Shown: piece after piece, positions 1 to 7,497 of the stretch | Position numbering within the stretch: the stretch's first letter is position 1 | Layout: every line of letters begins with the position of its first letter | Assembly (NCBI GenBank): GCA_029932755.1 | Contig: JAOZPK010000040.1 | Location: 1-18,027 of the forward strand | Reading direction: 5' to 3' | Origin: Candidatus Cloacimonadota bacterium | Lineage (GTDB): Bacteria > Cloacimonadota > Cloacimonadia > Cloacimonadales > TCS61 | DNA: 18,027 nt | Notes under the pieces: generated by a model | Databases searched by the model: none | Told to the model about the DNA's origin: nothing | What the model saw: only the letters and a program-made list of their open reading frames with translations | Translations under genes and position numbers: made by a program

Positions 1-146
1 TTTTTTACAGGTTTGCCATTTACCAATATTGCTTCTTCCTGTAAAAGTTTATCAATAAATGAACGTGAATATAATTCTTTCAATTCTAAACTTACAATAT
101 ATTTATCGATCCTCTGTTTTTCATTTTCAAGATATTCAATTTTCAT
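1..146 (-). CDS. RluA/RluD-family pseudouridine synthase, N-terminal part only (cut by window edge)
   Basis: The first 48 codons of a gene that runs off the left edge. The protein begins MKIEYLENEKQRIDKYIVS and continues with SRSFIDKLLQEEAILVNGKPVK. This is the classic S4 RNA-binding domain pattern (R-hydrophobic-DKY, SRS, LI-x-E, V-x-VNGK) found at the N terminus of RluA/RluD-type large-subunit rRNA pseudouridine synthases. The catalytic domain with its Asp lies outside the window, so the family call rests on the S4 signature alone; another S4 protein is possible but less likely. The ATG sits 9 bases after the stop of the PAS gene, with only a weak Shine-Dalgarno (TGAGAT), so it is probably the last-read gene seen here of the adk-ktr operon. 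Confidence 0.72.
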   Translation of the reverse strand, partial: MKIEYLENEKQRIDKYIVSLELKELYSRSFIDKLLQEEAILVNGKPVK

Positions 147-155
147 ATCTCAGTT

Positions 156-920
156 TTAAATCTCTTCTTCTTTAGTTTGCTTTCTTTTTTCCATATTTGT
201 AAGTGCAATTATTGCACCTGTCGGTTGTCCTGCTGCATCACGGATCATTGCACTGTTAAGTACGATATGACGCTTCAATGCAGGTACGAAAAACTGTTGC
301 GGTTCCTGTTTAGTGTGAGAATCTAGTATATTCAATGTATATTTTTTAATATTGTTCTCAATTTCAGGTGGGAAGTTCGCCTCGATAATATTGCTTTTAT
401 CGCTTAAAGCAGGGAAAGTTTCAGTAACTTTTTCGTTCATATAAACAAAGTTCCCTTTAATATCGATGATCATAAATCCATCATCGGTAAGATTTAGAAT
501 TGAGACAATACGATTATGATGCTCTAAGATCTTCTCTTTTTTAAGTTTATCAAAAGTAGCAACAGATATAGCCATATCTTTTAGTTGAGACAAAATCGCA
601 AAAAATTGTTTGTCAATTGTAGTTTTATAGACATCCAGATCTATATCGATCGTGTAGATACCCTGTGTAATATCTTTGATGATATTATGAATTTCAGTAA
701 ATGCCTTGTGAAGAAAAATAGGCACATAAAAAATAATGATGAGTGTTAATAAAAATTGGATGAATAATCCAATAAAGATTGAATTTTGAACATCTAATTT
801 CATTTGAAAAAAGCTGTTTGAATTATTGATCAGATGCAGAATTATTCCAGCCTGAACAATTGCCACAATGAACATTATTATTATTAAAAATCTTATTTTT
901 CCCGTAAATGATAATTTCAT
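156..920 (-). CDS. Membrane-anchored PAS-domain protein without an output domain
   Basis: A 254-residue protein. Two hydrophobic segments (about residues 9-31 and 47-70) form a hairpin with a short outer loop. A charged, helical linker (about 71-135) follows, then a PAS-type domain (about 136-240) with the usual LTDDGFMIIDIKGNFVYMNE opening and a final strand GAIIALTNMEKRK. The chain ends in a charged tail, with no histidine kinase, GGDEF or other effector, although this layout is that of a sensor kinase input half. I take the ATG at 920, four bases past the ktrA stop, because AGGA lies seven bases before it; an ATG at 959 would overlap ktrA by 35 bases and has no such site. Position behind ktrB and ktrA suggests it senses a state relevant to K+ uptake or acts as a partner subunit. 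That role is inference; the PAS call is fairly safe. Confidence 0.75.
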   Translation of the reverse strand: MKLSFTGKIRFLIIIMFIVAIVQAGIILHLINNSNSFFQMKLDVQNSIFIGLFIQFLLTLIIIFYVPIFLHKAFTEIHNIIKDITQGIYTIDIDLDVYKTTIDKQFFAILSQLKDMAISVATFDKLKKEKILEHHNRIVSILNLTDDGFMIIDIKGNFVYMNEKVTETFPALSDKSNIIEANFPPEIENNIKKYTLNILDSHTKQEPQQFFVPALKRHIVLNSAMIRDAAGQPTGAIIALTNMEKRKQTKEEEI

Positions 921-924
921 AATT

Positions 925-1626
925 CTATCCTTTTTTACTTGTTTCTTCAATAAGGTCATCTATCTTTGATTTCGGTCCGATTAGTACCATCACATCTTTT
1001 TCATTAATGACATCATTAGCTCCGGGCATATCATTAATTTCATTGCGAATAATATTCTCACCTTCTTCGGTTACACTTTGAGTTGTATATTTTATTGCAA
1101 TTATGTTGACACCTTTCTCAGTTGGAATTGCAAGCTGTTGTAAAGTTTTACCTACCCATCCCTCAGGTACAAGCAATTCCACAACACTGTGTCCGCTGGA
1201 AAGTTCCACATATTCCATTACACTACTGGAGATAAGAGAATTTGCAAGTTGTCTTCCGATTTGCTCTTCCGGAAAAATAATATTGTGAATTCCCAAAAGT
1301 TCCAGAATTCTTGCATGAACTTTGCTATCTACTTTTGCATAAATGTTGCTTACGCCAAGTTTCTTTAGCAGAACAGTTGTTAACACACTTACTTCAATAT
1401 TATTTCCAATCGCCAAAATAACTGCATCTACATCCTGGATACGGTTCATCTTAAGTGCTTTTTCATCGGTACTGTTCAGATGGATCGCTACACTAACACG
1501 TCCGGATATTTCATCTATCAAAGCTTTGTCATTATCGATAGCTATTACTTCTGCACCTCTTTCAAAGAGGGTAGTTGCAACATTCATCCCGAATTTTCCA
1601 AGTCCTATAACTGCAAACTTTGCCAT
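925..1626 (-). CDS. ktrA: K+ uptake regulatory subunit KtrA/TrkA (RCK domain protein)
   Basis: A 233-residue cytoplasmic gating subunit of a Ktr/Trk-type potassium transporter. Residues 4-13 (FAVIGLGKFG) form the GxGxxG nucleotide-binding turn and D31 ends the second strand, as in NAD(H)/ATP-binding RCK_N domains. Residues 1-135 are RCK_N; about 140-233 match RCK_C (LVPEGWVGKTLQQLAIPTEKGVNIIAIK, then DVMVLIGP). The length fits KtrA/KtrC (about 220) rather than the double-length TrkA of enterobacteria (about 458). Start ATG is preceded by AAGGAG at five bases spacing. It follows ktrB by 83 bases, a gap holding a hairpin. Known for the family: an octameric ring that binds adenine nucleotides, and in some bacteria c-di-AMP at RCK_C, to open or close the KtrB dimer. 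Confidence 0.93.
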   Translation of the reverse strand: MAKFAVIGLGKFGMNVATTLFERGAEVIAIDNDKALIDEISGRVSVAIHLNSTDEKALKMNRIQDVDAVILAIGNNIEVSVLTTVLLKKLGVSNIYAKVDSKVHARILELLGIHNIIFPEEQIGRQLANSLISSSVMEYVELSSGHSVVELLVPEGWVGKTLQQLAIPTEKGVNIIAIKYTTQSVTEEGENIIRNEINDMPGANDVINEKDVMVLIGPKSKIDDLIEETSKKG

Positions 1627-1645
1627 AATTACTCCTTATATCCCA

Positions 1646-1680
1646 CAGATACTCAGCCCAAGGCTGATAAATCCTATCTG
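1646..1680 (-). promoter_or_regulatory. Hairpin in the ktrB-ktrA intergenic RNA
   Basis: The gap between the two K+ transporter genes contains a nested inverted repeat: TCAGCC (1653-1658), a CAA loop, GGCTGA (1662-1667), surrounded by CAGATA (1646-1651) and TATCTG (1675-1680). The inner stem is six perfect pairs and the outer another six, separated by an asymmetric bulge. There is no U-run after it on the minus strand, so it is not a typical terminator. It lies about nine bases upstream of the ktrA Shine-Dalgarno in the transcript. It could stabilise or process the mRNA so that the two subunits are made in unequal amounts. Function is inferred; the pairing is seen. Confidence 0.5.
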
Positions 1681-1709
1681 CGCAATAATCTAAAACTACT
1701 CGTTACAAC

Positions 1710-3392
1710 TCAACCAATACTTATTTTTTCTTCTGTAAATGTAAAGTAAGATCTATCCTTTGTTTGTGAAATTGCAAACATCAAAGTTAATGGACCTACT
1801 CTTCCAATATACATAAGTAACACAATTATAATCTGTCCTGCATCAGACAGCCGTGATGTTATTCCCATGGAAAGTCCTACAGTTCCAAAGGCGGAAATTG
1901 CTTCAAAAATTATTTTTTCAAAAGTAAAAGGCTCAAATAGAAGAAGCAGAAAAGTCATAAGTGTAAGAAAGGCAATCGAAGCTGCAACAAGTGCCATAAC
2001 CTTCTTAATTATATTTTCCGATACTTTTCGTTTGAATATATTCACATCTTTATGCCCACGGAACATGGCCACAACAGCAATAAATACAACTACTAATGCA
2101 GTAGTTTTAATTCCCCCTCCGGTAGAACCAGGTGAGGCACCAATAAACATAAGTATCCCTGACACAAATGAAGATCCTTTACTTAAATTTGCTGTATCCA
2201 TCGTATTAAATCCTGCTGTTCTGGTTGTAACCGATTGAAAATAAGAAACAAATAATCTATTCGTAAAGCTAAAGCCTTTCATCTCATTATTATATTCCGA
2301 TATAAAGAAAGCCATAGTTCCCAATAGTAGTAAGATCAATGTAGCTGATAAGACAATTTTAGAGTGAAGAGACAATCTCTTGAAACGAAATTTATTTTTA
2401 ATAGTTCTTTGAATATCCTTCATCACAGGAAAACCTATTCCGCCTAGAATTATTAACGAGGTGATTACAAAATTAATACTAAAATTATCCAAATATCGCA
2501 TTAAACTATTCGGATACAAACAAAATCCTGCATTACAAAAAGCAGAAATTGAATGGAAAATGGAATGATACAAAGCTTGATTAACTGAATATGATTTAGA
2601 GAGAAAGGTAAAATACAAAATCACAGCACCCAACAATTCAAGCGTGATTGTAACAACTACAACATTCTTAACAAGGCTTACCATATCCAGTTGATTAGAT
2701 TCCCCGATAACATTCTGCATGATAGATTCACGTTTCAAGCTCAATTTTTGACCTAACATAATTGCAAAAGCACTTGAAATTGTCATAATTCCCAAACCAC
2801 CGATCTGGATAAGTGCAAGAATGATCAACTGTCCGAAAAGAGTGAAATGCATTCCTGTATCATATACAATTAATCCGGTAACACAAGTTGCAGAAGTGGA
2901 AGTGAATATCGCTCCTAAAAGAGAAGTCTCTTCTCCCTGAGATGTAGCTGCCGGTAGTAAAAGCAAAAGGGACCCGATAAAAATCGTAAAAAAAAACGTT
3001 AGCATAACAAGTACCGGTGGATTATCCGAAATCATTTCTACAAATGTACCTTTAGAATCTGAGAATGTTTTTAAATTAAACAGGGTGAATGTTTGTCGTC
3101 CAATAAGATAGAATTGAAAAACTCTTTCCGAATTATTTATTAACAAACCTATAAGAATGAAGATTATATCAGGAAGAAGATTTAAAAGCCTTTGTACCGT
3201 AACTCCATTTTTTATCAATCTATAAGAAATGTAAAAGGCTAAAATTATTATAGATATTTGAGTGTATAAATAAATAACTGATTTATTAATATCTATTAAT
3301 TTTAAAAATAAAAATTCAATATTTGCTATTGCAAACACGGTAAGAATTAAAAAAGTAATTCTTTGAATATTATCCTTTTTTGTTTCGATCAT
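1710..3392 (-). CDS. ktrB: K+ transporter translocating subunit KtrB/TrkH with extra N-terminal membrane region
   Basis: A 560-residue inner-membrane potassium (possibly Na+-coupled) translocating subunit. All four selectivity-filter P-loops of the Trk/Ktr/HKT superfamily are present: TSATCVTGL (about 166-174), SAFCNAGF (283-290), SVTTRTAGF (387-395) and SAFGTVGL (500-507), each with its filter glycine. The intramembrane gating loop GASPGSTGGGIKTT (418-431) is also conserved. The superfamily core starts near residue 125, so about 120 residues precede it, with roughly three predicted membrane helices (about 12-34, 38-60, 72-88); typical KtrB proteins are near 450 residues. No Shine-Dalgarno is visible before the ATG, which begins six bases after the adk stop, so translation is probably coupled to adk. 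KtrA is encoded just downstream. I call it KtrB rather than TrkH because of the short KtrA partner. Confidence 0.92.
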   Translation of the reverse strand: MIETKKDNIQRITFLILTVFAIANIEFLFLKLIDINKSVIYLYTQISIIILAFYISYRLIKNGVTVQRLLNLLPDIIFILIGLLINNSERVFQFYLIGRQTFTLFNLKTFSDSKGTFVEMISDNPPVLVMLTFFFTIFIGSLLLLLPAATSQGEETSLLGAIFTSTSATCVTGLIVYDTGMHFTLFGQLIILALIQIGGLGIMTISSAFAIMLGQKLSLKRESIMQNVIGESNQLDMVSLVKNVVVVTITLELLGAVILYFTFLSKSYSVNQALYHSIFHSISAFCNAGFCLYPNSLMRYLDNFSINFVITSLIILGGIGFPVMKDIQRTIKNKFRFKRLSLHSKIVLSATLILLLLGTMAFFISEYNNEMKGFSFTNRLFVSYFQSVTTRTAGFNTMDTANLSKGSSFVSGILMFIGASPGSTGGGIKTTALVVVFIAVVAMFRGHKDVNIFKRKVSENIIKKVMALVAASIAFLTLMTFLLLLFEPFTFEKIIFEAISAFGTVGLSMGITSRLSDAGQIIIVLLMYIGRVGPLTLMFAISQTKDRSYFTFTEEKISIG

Positions 3393-3398
3393 ATTAAT

Positions 3399-4037
3399 TT
3401 ATTTTTTTAAATCGCTGACTTCTAATGCTTTTACTATATTGTCTTGAATCTTGTTTATAGGAGCATCCGCATTAACACGGATCAACTTCCCCTGTTCTGA
3501 AAAATATGATATTACTTCAGCAGTGTCTTCATAGAATTTTTCAATTCTCTTTTTAATAGCTTCTTCATGATCATCATCTCTCTGAACTATCTTTCCGCCA
3601 CAAACATCACAGATCCCCTCGACTTTTGGCTTATTATAAAGAAGGTTATAATCCTTTTTACAATCGACACAATTTCTTCTGGATGAAACACGTTCCAATG
3701 CCTTTTCATCAGATAATTCTAAAAGAACAACTTTATCGATAGTGAAATTCTTTTCCAAATATTTTAGCTGCTCCATATTTCGTGGAAAACCATCCAGAAT
3801 TGTTCCATCCTTTGCATTCGTTAGTGCATCTTCAACAATCTGAAAAACATATTTATCCGGAACAAGTTCACCTTCATCCATAAACTTTTTTGCTGCAAGT
3901 CCTAATTCTGTTTGATTCTCAATACTTTCACGTAAAAGATTACCTGTAGTGATGTGTTTCCAGCCAAATTTCTCCTCAAGGATCTTCGCTTGTGTCCCCT
4001 TTCCACATCCCTGAATACCAATTAATAAAATGTTCAT
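3399..4037 (-). CDS. adk: Adenylate kinase, zinc-lid type
   Basis: A 212-residue cytosolic enzyme catalysing ATP + AMP = 2 ADP. The P-loop is GIQGCGKGTQ (residues 7-16); the usual proline of GxPGxGKGT is glutamine here. The AMP-binding part TTGNLLRE (about 30-37) and the DGFPRN motif (82-87) are intact. The LID carries four cysteines, C123-x2-C126 and C143-x2-C146, which bind structural zinc in the long bacterial form, and RRDD-like catalytic arginine/aspartate positions follow (VQRDDD, 151-156). Length is normal. An AAGGGG site precedes the ATG. It is the first gene of the minus-strand operon that continues into ktrB, an unusual pairing, since adk often sits next to secY or map in ribosomal protein operons. 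Confidence 0.95.
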   Translation of the reverse strand: MNILLIGIQGCGKGTQAKILEEKFGWKHITTGNLLRESIENQTELGLAAKKFMDEGELVPDKYVFQIVEDALTNAKDGTILDGFPRNMEQLKYLEKNFTIDKVVLLELSDEKALERVSSRRNCVDCKKDYNLLYNKPKVEGICDVCGGKIVQRDDDHEEAIKKRIEKFYEDTAEVISYFSEQGKLIRVNADAPINKIQDNIVKALEVSDLKK

Positions 4038-4203
4038 TATTGCCCCTTATTACCTAATTTATTTATAATTTTGAGTATAATTAATTTAAAATGGAATTCG
4101 ACGTCAAGTTTTACATAAATATAAATGGTTTGTGTGGTATCTAATTCTCCGCAATTTACACAAAATAATTGACCGATTCTTTTGCATTTCTTGAATAACA
4201 TCT
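4038..4203. promoter_or_regulatory. Divergent promoter region between adk and the epimerase operon
   Basis: A 166-base AT-rich region with no gene. On the minus strand, TTGACG (complement of 4102-4107) is a likely -35 for adk, 64 bases before its ATG; the -10 is not clear (TTAATT at 17 bases spacing). On the plus strand, TTGACC at 4169-4174 is followed after 16 bases by TTGAAT at 4191-4196, a four-of-six match to TATAAT. Starts would fall near 4203, directly at the epimerase ATG. Promoter assignments are inference from spacing. Confidence 0.4.
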
Positions 4204-5181
4204 ATGAAAAAAATTGTAATTACAGGTGCCAATGGATTTGTTGGTAGTGCCTTGGCAAAAAAACTGCTGAATAGTGGTCATGAAGTTACTTGCCTTGTTA
4301 GAACAGGTTCGGATATTAATCTTATCGAAGATAAAAAACATATTTGTTATATTAATTATGATAATTTAGAAGAAATTGAACATGTATTACAAAATAAGGA
4401 TATTCTAATACATGCTGCTGCTTTAACACGTGCTCGGAAATGGGAATCATTCATAAAAATCAATATCGAGCTAACCGATACTCTTTTAAAGATTTCTAAT
4501 AATTCTTCCATAAAACAATTTATTTTTTTAAGTAGTCAGGCAGTTATCGGTCCTGCAATAAATGAAAGTTCAAGAAAGAAGGAAGGAGACTCTCCAAATC
4601 CTATAACAATGTATGGAAAGAGCAAGTTACTTGCAGAAGATATCATTCACAAGAATGCAAAAATACCATGGACGATTATCAGACCCGTTTCTGTTTATGG
4701 TGCCGGTGATAAAGATTTTCTCGCTCTTTTTAAAATGGTAAAAAAACATTTTGTGTTTTTGAACAGTTTTAGAACAAAATATTACAATCTCATCTATATC
4801 GATAAACTAACTGACATAATTGAGCGGACAATAAATAATAAAACAGTCTTTAATGATATACTCTATGCAGCAAATCCGCGAAAAATAAAAAATAACGAGT
4901 TGCATAAATTAATTGGCGAAGCAATCAATTCTAAAACTATTACAATTAGAATTCCGGAATTCCTGCTCTTCCCCATTGCTTCAATTTTGGAATTTTTCAG
5001 TTTGATTTTTAATAGAAAATTTCCTGTACTTAATCGAGATAAAGTTAAAGAATTCAAGGAAGATTATTGGATTGTTGACACATCCAAAGCAAAAACTAAA
5101 TTGAATATTGAATTTAATGATGAATATTTAATAAATTTTAAGAAGACCTATCAATGGTATAAAAACAAAGGATGGTTATGA
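4204..5181 (+). CDS. NAD(P)-dependent epimerase/dehydratase (extended SDR family)
   Basis: A 325-residue Rossmann-fold enzyme of the nucleotide-sugar epimerase/dehydratase type. It starts MKKIVITGANGFVGSALAKKLL, with the extended-SDR cofactor motif GANGFVG (residues 8-14) and VRTGSD after the second strand. The catalytic set is visible: serine in FLSSQAV (S110 or S111) and YGKSK with Y137 and K141, followed by the WTIIRPVSVYGAGD substrate-side motif. The C-terminal part is divergent and includes a hydrophobic stretch near residues 252-273 that could be a membrane-associated helix. The substrate cannot be named; sugar nucleotides, sterol-like or isoprenoid compounds are all handled by relatives. 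No Shine-Dalgarno precedes the ATG and the candidate promoter would give a leaderless transcript. It shares ATGA with the next gene, so the two are translationally coupled. Confidence 0.88.
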   Translation: MKKIVITGANGFVGSALAKKLLNSGHEVTCLVRTGSDINLIEDKKHICYINYDNLEEIEHVLQNKDILIHAAALTRARKWESFIKINIELTDTLLKISNNSSIKQFIFLSSQAVIGPAINESSRKKEGDSPNPITMYGKSKLLAEDIIHKNAKIPWTIIRPVSVYGAGDKDFLALFKMVKKHFVFLNSFRTKYYNLIYIDKLTDIIERTINNKTVFNDILYAANPRKIKNNELHKLIGEAINSKTITIRIPEFLLFPIASILEFFSLIFNRKFPVLNRDKVKEFKEDYWIVDTSKAKTKLNIEFNDEYLINFKKTYQWYKNKGWL

Positions 5182-6863
5182 AAATATTCTTAATAGCTGT
5201 GGCTATTACTGTATTTGCACCTTGTATTTGGGCGCAAACAGAAATTGAAGAAAATGCTGCACAGGACACAATAAATATTGAACAAACAGTTTTTGATACA
5301 TTAGAAAATAGAATAGATCCAAAGCTACTTTTAATTGAAATGAATAACTTTCTTGACGAGAAAAGAAAAATGGAAGATAAATTTTTTCTGCCATATCTAA
5401 TTTACAAAGAAAACTTCCATTTAAGCTCACCCTTTAATCTGAATATGCGTATTACAAAAAATGGCTTTTCTGAAATCCCATTTGCAACCGGTAATTTACA
5501 GACAGTTCAAAATAACAGAAATATTTTTAAAACGATCTACAAGAGAGGAAATATATTTTACGATTCTTGGGAATATTCTCTTCCTGCAGCATTAACCGAG
5601 ACATATATGGGACTTGGTGATATCGATATGAACAACATTGCAATTTCCTTGATGAAAGGCAGCATCTTTGGAATCCCAAAATTTGATATGCAATTAGATT
5701 TTTTAGGTGAAAAAGGGAAATGGTTGGGAGGTGTGGATGAATCATCCAGAAATTTCCATTTACATCTAAGTTATGATCTAGATTTTGCAAAAATTCATTT
5801 TGATAATAGTATAATTGATCAGACACTTCCGGGTGAAAAAGACATTTATAGTTATTCATTTCCATTTGATTCAGCTTCTAATAAAGAAAAAGAATATTCA
5901 GTTATAATTAAAAATAAAATCATTGATATTGGTTTTAAATATATAAATAACAATTATAAAATTGAAAATAAGATTCATAAAGAACGTGATTTAATGCAGG
6001 TTCTAGTACAAAAGAAAATTCAAATCCCCAATCACCAACTTGATATTTCCTATGAATTTGTCTCAGAAGATATCACGATTAATAATTTATCAAATCCTGA
6101 TACTACTTTAATTACCCGAAGAGATAATTCACTTAATCTTCTCTCCGTAGATCATGACTCAAATATCTTAGGGTTCAAAATTGGAAATACTGGATATTAT
6201 CAAGATGAGAATAATTTTCAATTAAACTCTGAGCTTAGTAAGAAAATCTTTCTTGGATTCAGTATTTATGGTGAATATGGTACATCATCAACTGAATTTT
6301 ACCCTAATCACATCTCAACTGATCTACAACATCAAACTAAATCAAAAGTTGGAGGAGGAATGCTATTTAATCCATCACAAATAGAAATCAAAGTGATAAT
6401 GGGACAAAATAGTATTGAATATTGTAAGAATGATTATTTCGAAGTACTGAATACAATAAATATGAGCATCACTAAAAACTTGGGACTTAAAATTAAACAT
6501 TGGCTAAGAAATGGAAGAGTCGGCAATCTCATTGATGAGGATGATCTTTATATAAGGTTATCCCCAAGATGGCAGATGCAAAATCTTTTAGAACTCACCT
6601 ATTTTTTAAAACACGATAATGCAATAAAGATCGGGTTAAAGCATATTTATCATTCCAATTATTCATACACTTTAAATGATTTAGAGATGATATTTGAGAA
6701 TGATACCCAAAATCTTGATGTTTATCTTAAACTACAATTAACAGATCAATTTGAAATTAGTGTTGATGCTGTTAATCTGACCAATAATAAAATAATGTTC
6801 ACAAATTACGATCATCCGGGAATACATTTTAATTTTAATGTACACTGGATCTTTGTAAATTAG
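5178..6863 (+). CDS. Exported beta-barrel-like protein (TonB-receptor-type C terminus), function unknown
   Basis: I choose the ATG at 5178, which gives an ATGA overlap with the epimerase stop and AAAGGA at good distance; another ATG lies two codons upstream at 5172. The product is 561 residues, with a signal peptide MKIFLIAVAITVFAPCIWA cut before QTEIEE. After an acidic stretch the rest alternates polar and hydrophobic residues in short strands, typical of an outer-membrane barrel. The last about 45 residues (FEISVDAVNLTNNKIMFTNYD, then GIHFNFNVHWIF) resemble the final strands of TonB-dependent receptors (V-x-NLTN, GR-x-FxxxxxWxF). However, there is no recognisable TonB box or plug domain. 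It may be a plugless barrel or a structural outer-membrane protein working with the products of its neighbours. I recognise no closer family. Confidence 0.62.
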   Translation: MKIFLIAVAITVFAPCIWAQTEIEENAAQDTINIEQTVFDTLENRIDPKLLLIEMNNFLDEKRKMEDKFFLPYLIYKENFHLSSPFNLNMRITKNGFSEIPFATGNLQTVQNNRNIFKTIYKRGNIFYDSWEYSLPAALTETYMGLGDIDMNNIAISLMKGSIFGIPKFDMQLDFLGEKGKWLGGVDESSRNFHLHLSYDLDFAKIHFDNSIIDQTLPGEKDIYSYSFPFDSASNKEKEYSVIIKNKIIDIGFKYINNNYKIENKIHKERDLMQVLVQKKIQIPNHQLDISYEFVSEDITINNLSNPDTTLITRRDNSLNLLSVDHDSNILGFKIGNTGYYQDENNFQLNSELSKKIFLGFSIYGEYGTSSTEFYPNHISTDLQHQTKSKVGGGMLFNPSQIEIKVIMGQNSIEYCKNDYFEVLNTINMSITKNLGLKIKHWLRNGRVGNLIDEDDLYIRLSPRWQMQNLLELTYFLKHDNAIKIGLKHIYHSNYSYTLNDLEMIFENDTQNLDVYLKLQLTDQFEISVDAVNLTNNKIMFTNYDHPGIHFNFNVHWIFVN

Positions 6864-6873
6864 GAGAATTGTC

Positions 6874-7497
6874 ATGAATTTTCAGAAAACTATTTTTCTT
6901 GTATTATTGCTGATTGTAACAATCTCAATTAGTTTTATAGTAGGAACGATATTCGGTGAAAATATTTTTAATATTAATGAATTCGGATTTCAGTTTTTAA
7001 TATACGCTATCTTAGGAAGTCTCATATTCTTTTGTTCAAAATATTTAAGAACTATTGATATGCTTATTATAGTTCTTTTCATCTCAAGTTTATTTGCTTT
7101 TCTAATGAGAAGAACTTCATTGAATGCTCAAGTTGGAGGATTATTCCAACTCCTCATCTACGCATTTATGTTGTTCACAGTTTATACATTGATCTTTAGA
7201 TTTACATGGTTTAGATTTAAATATATAAGGAATATAATTTTTAGTATATTAGAAGCTATTGGATATGTATTTGTTCACTTTAGTTTGCATATTCTTATCA
7301 AAAAGCCTTTCCATGGTCAATTCATTTTACTCTATTTTTTAAATGGATTGAAAATTATGATAACTCTTGGAGTAAGTTTTGGTATTGTGGAATTTATTAA
7401 TTCCAAATTGGAAACAATGTTTTTCAGCACTCCGGAAAGAATCATTCCTAAAGATAGACTAGATGAAAATAATGATTTTGATGAATTTGATCAATAA
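6874..7497 (+). CDS. Six-helix inner-membrane protein of unknown function
   Basis: A 207-residue protein with about six hydrophobic segments (roughly 5-25, 38-57, 62-80, 90-111, 120-140 and 149-174) and a short acidic cytoplasmic tail (DRLDENNDFDEFDQ). No family motif is recognised. AGGAG seven bases before the ATG overlaps the stop codon of the barrel gene (TAG at 6861-6863), so it is clearly the third gene of the epimerase operon. Conserved charged residues inside helices are few (RFTWFRFKYIR lies in a loop), which gives no hint of transport or enzymatic chemistry. The gene ends seven bases inside the convergent kinase gene. Confidence 0.7.
   Translation: MNFQKTIFLVLLLIVTISISFIVGTIFGENIFNINEFGFQFLIYAILGSLIFFCSKYLRTIDMLIIVLFISSLFAFLMRRTSLNAQVGGLFQLLIYAFMLFTVYTLIFRFTWFRFKYIRNIIFSILEAIGYVFVHFSLHILIKKPFHGQFILLYFLNGLKIMITLGVSFGIVEFINSKLETMFFSTPERIIPKDRLDENNDFDEFDQ

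Noticed and set aside
925..959. Longer start of the PAS protein at 959 overlapping ktrA
   Set aside because: No Shine-Dalgarno precedes it, whereas the ATG at 920 has AGGA at proper spacing and lies just after the ktrA stop.
1627..1709. Possible c-di-AMP (ydaO-type) riboswitch before ktrA
   Set aside because: The gap is only 83 bases, too short for that riboswitch, and shows only a simple hairpin.
1103..2238. Several plus-strand open frames opposite ktrA and ktrB
   Set aside because: They mirror well-conserved genes on the other strand and show no family features or start signals.
4129..4163. TTGTGT ... ACACAA inverted repeat in the adk-epimerase gap
   Set aside because: Six-base arms 23 bases apart are weak and likely chance.
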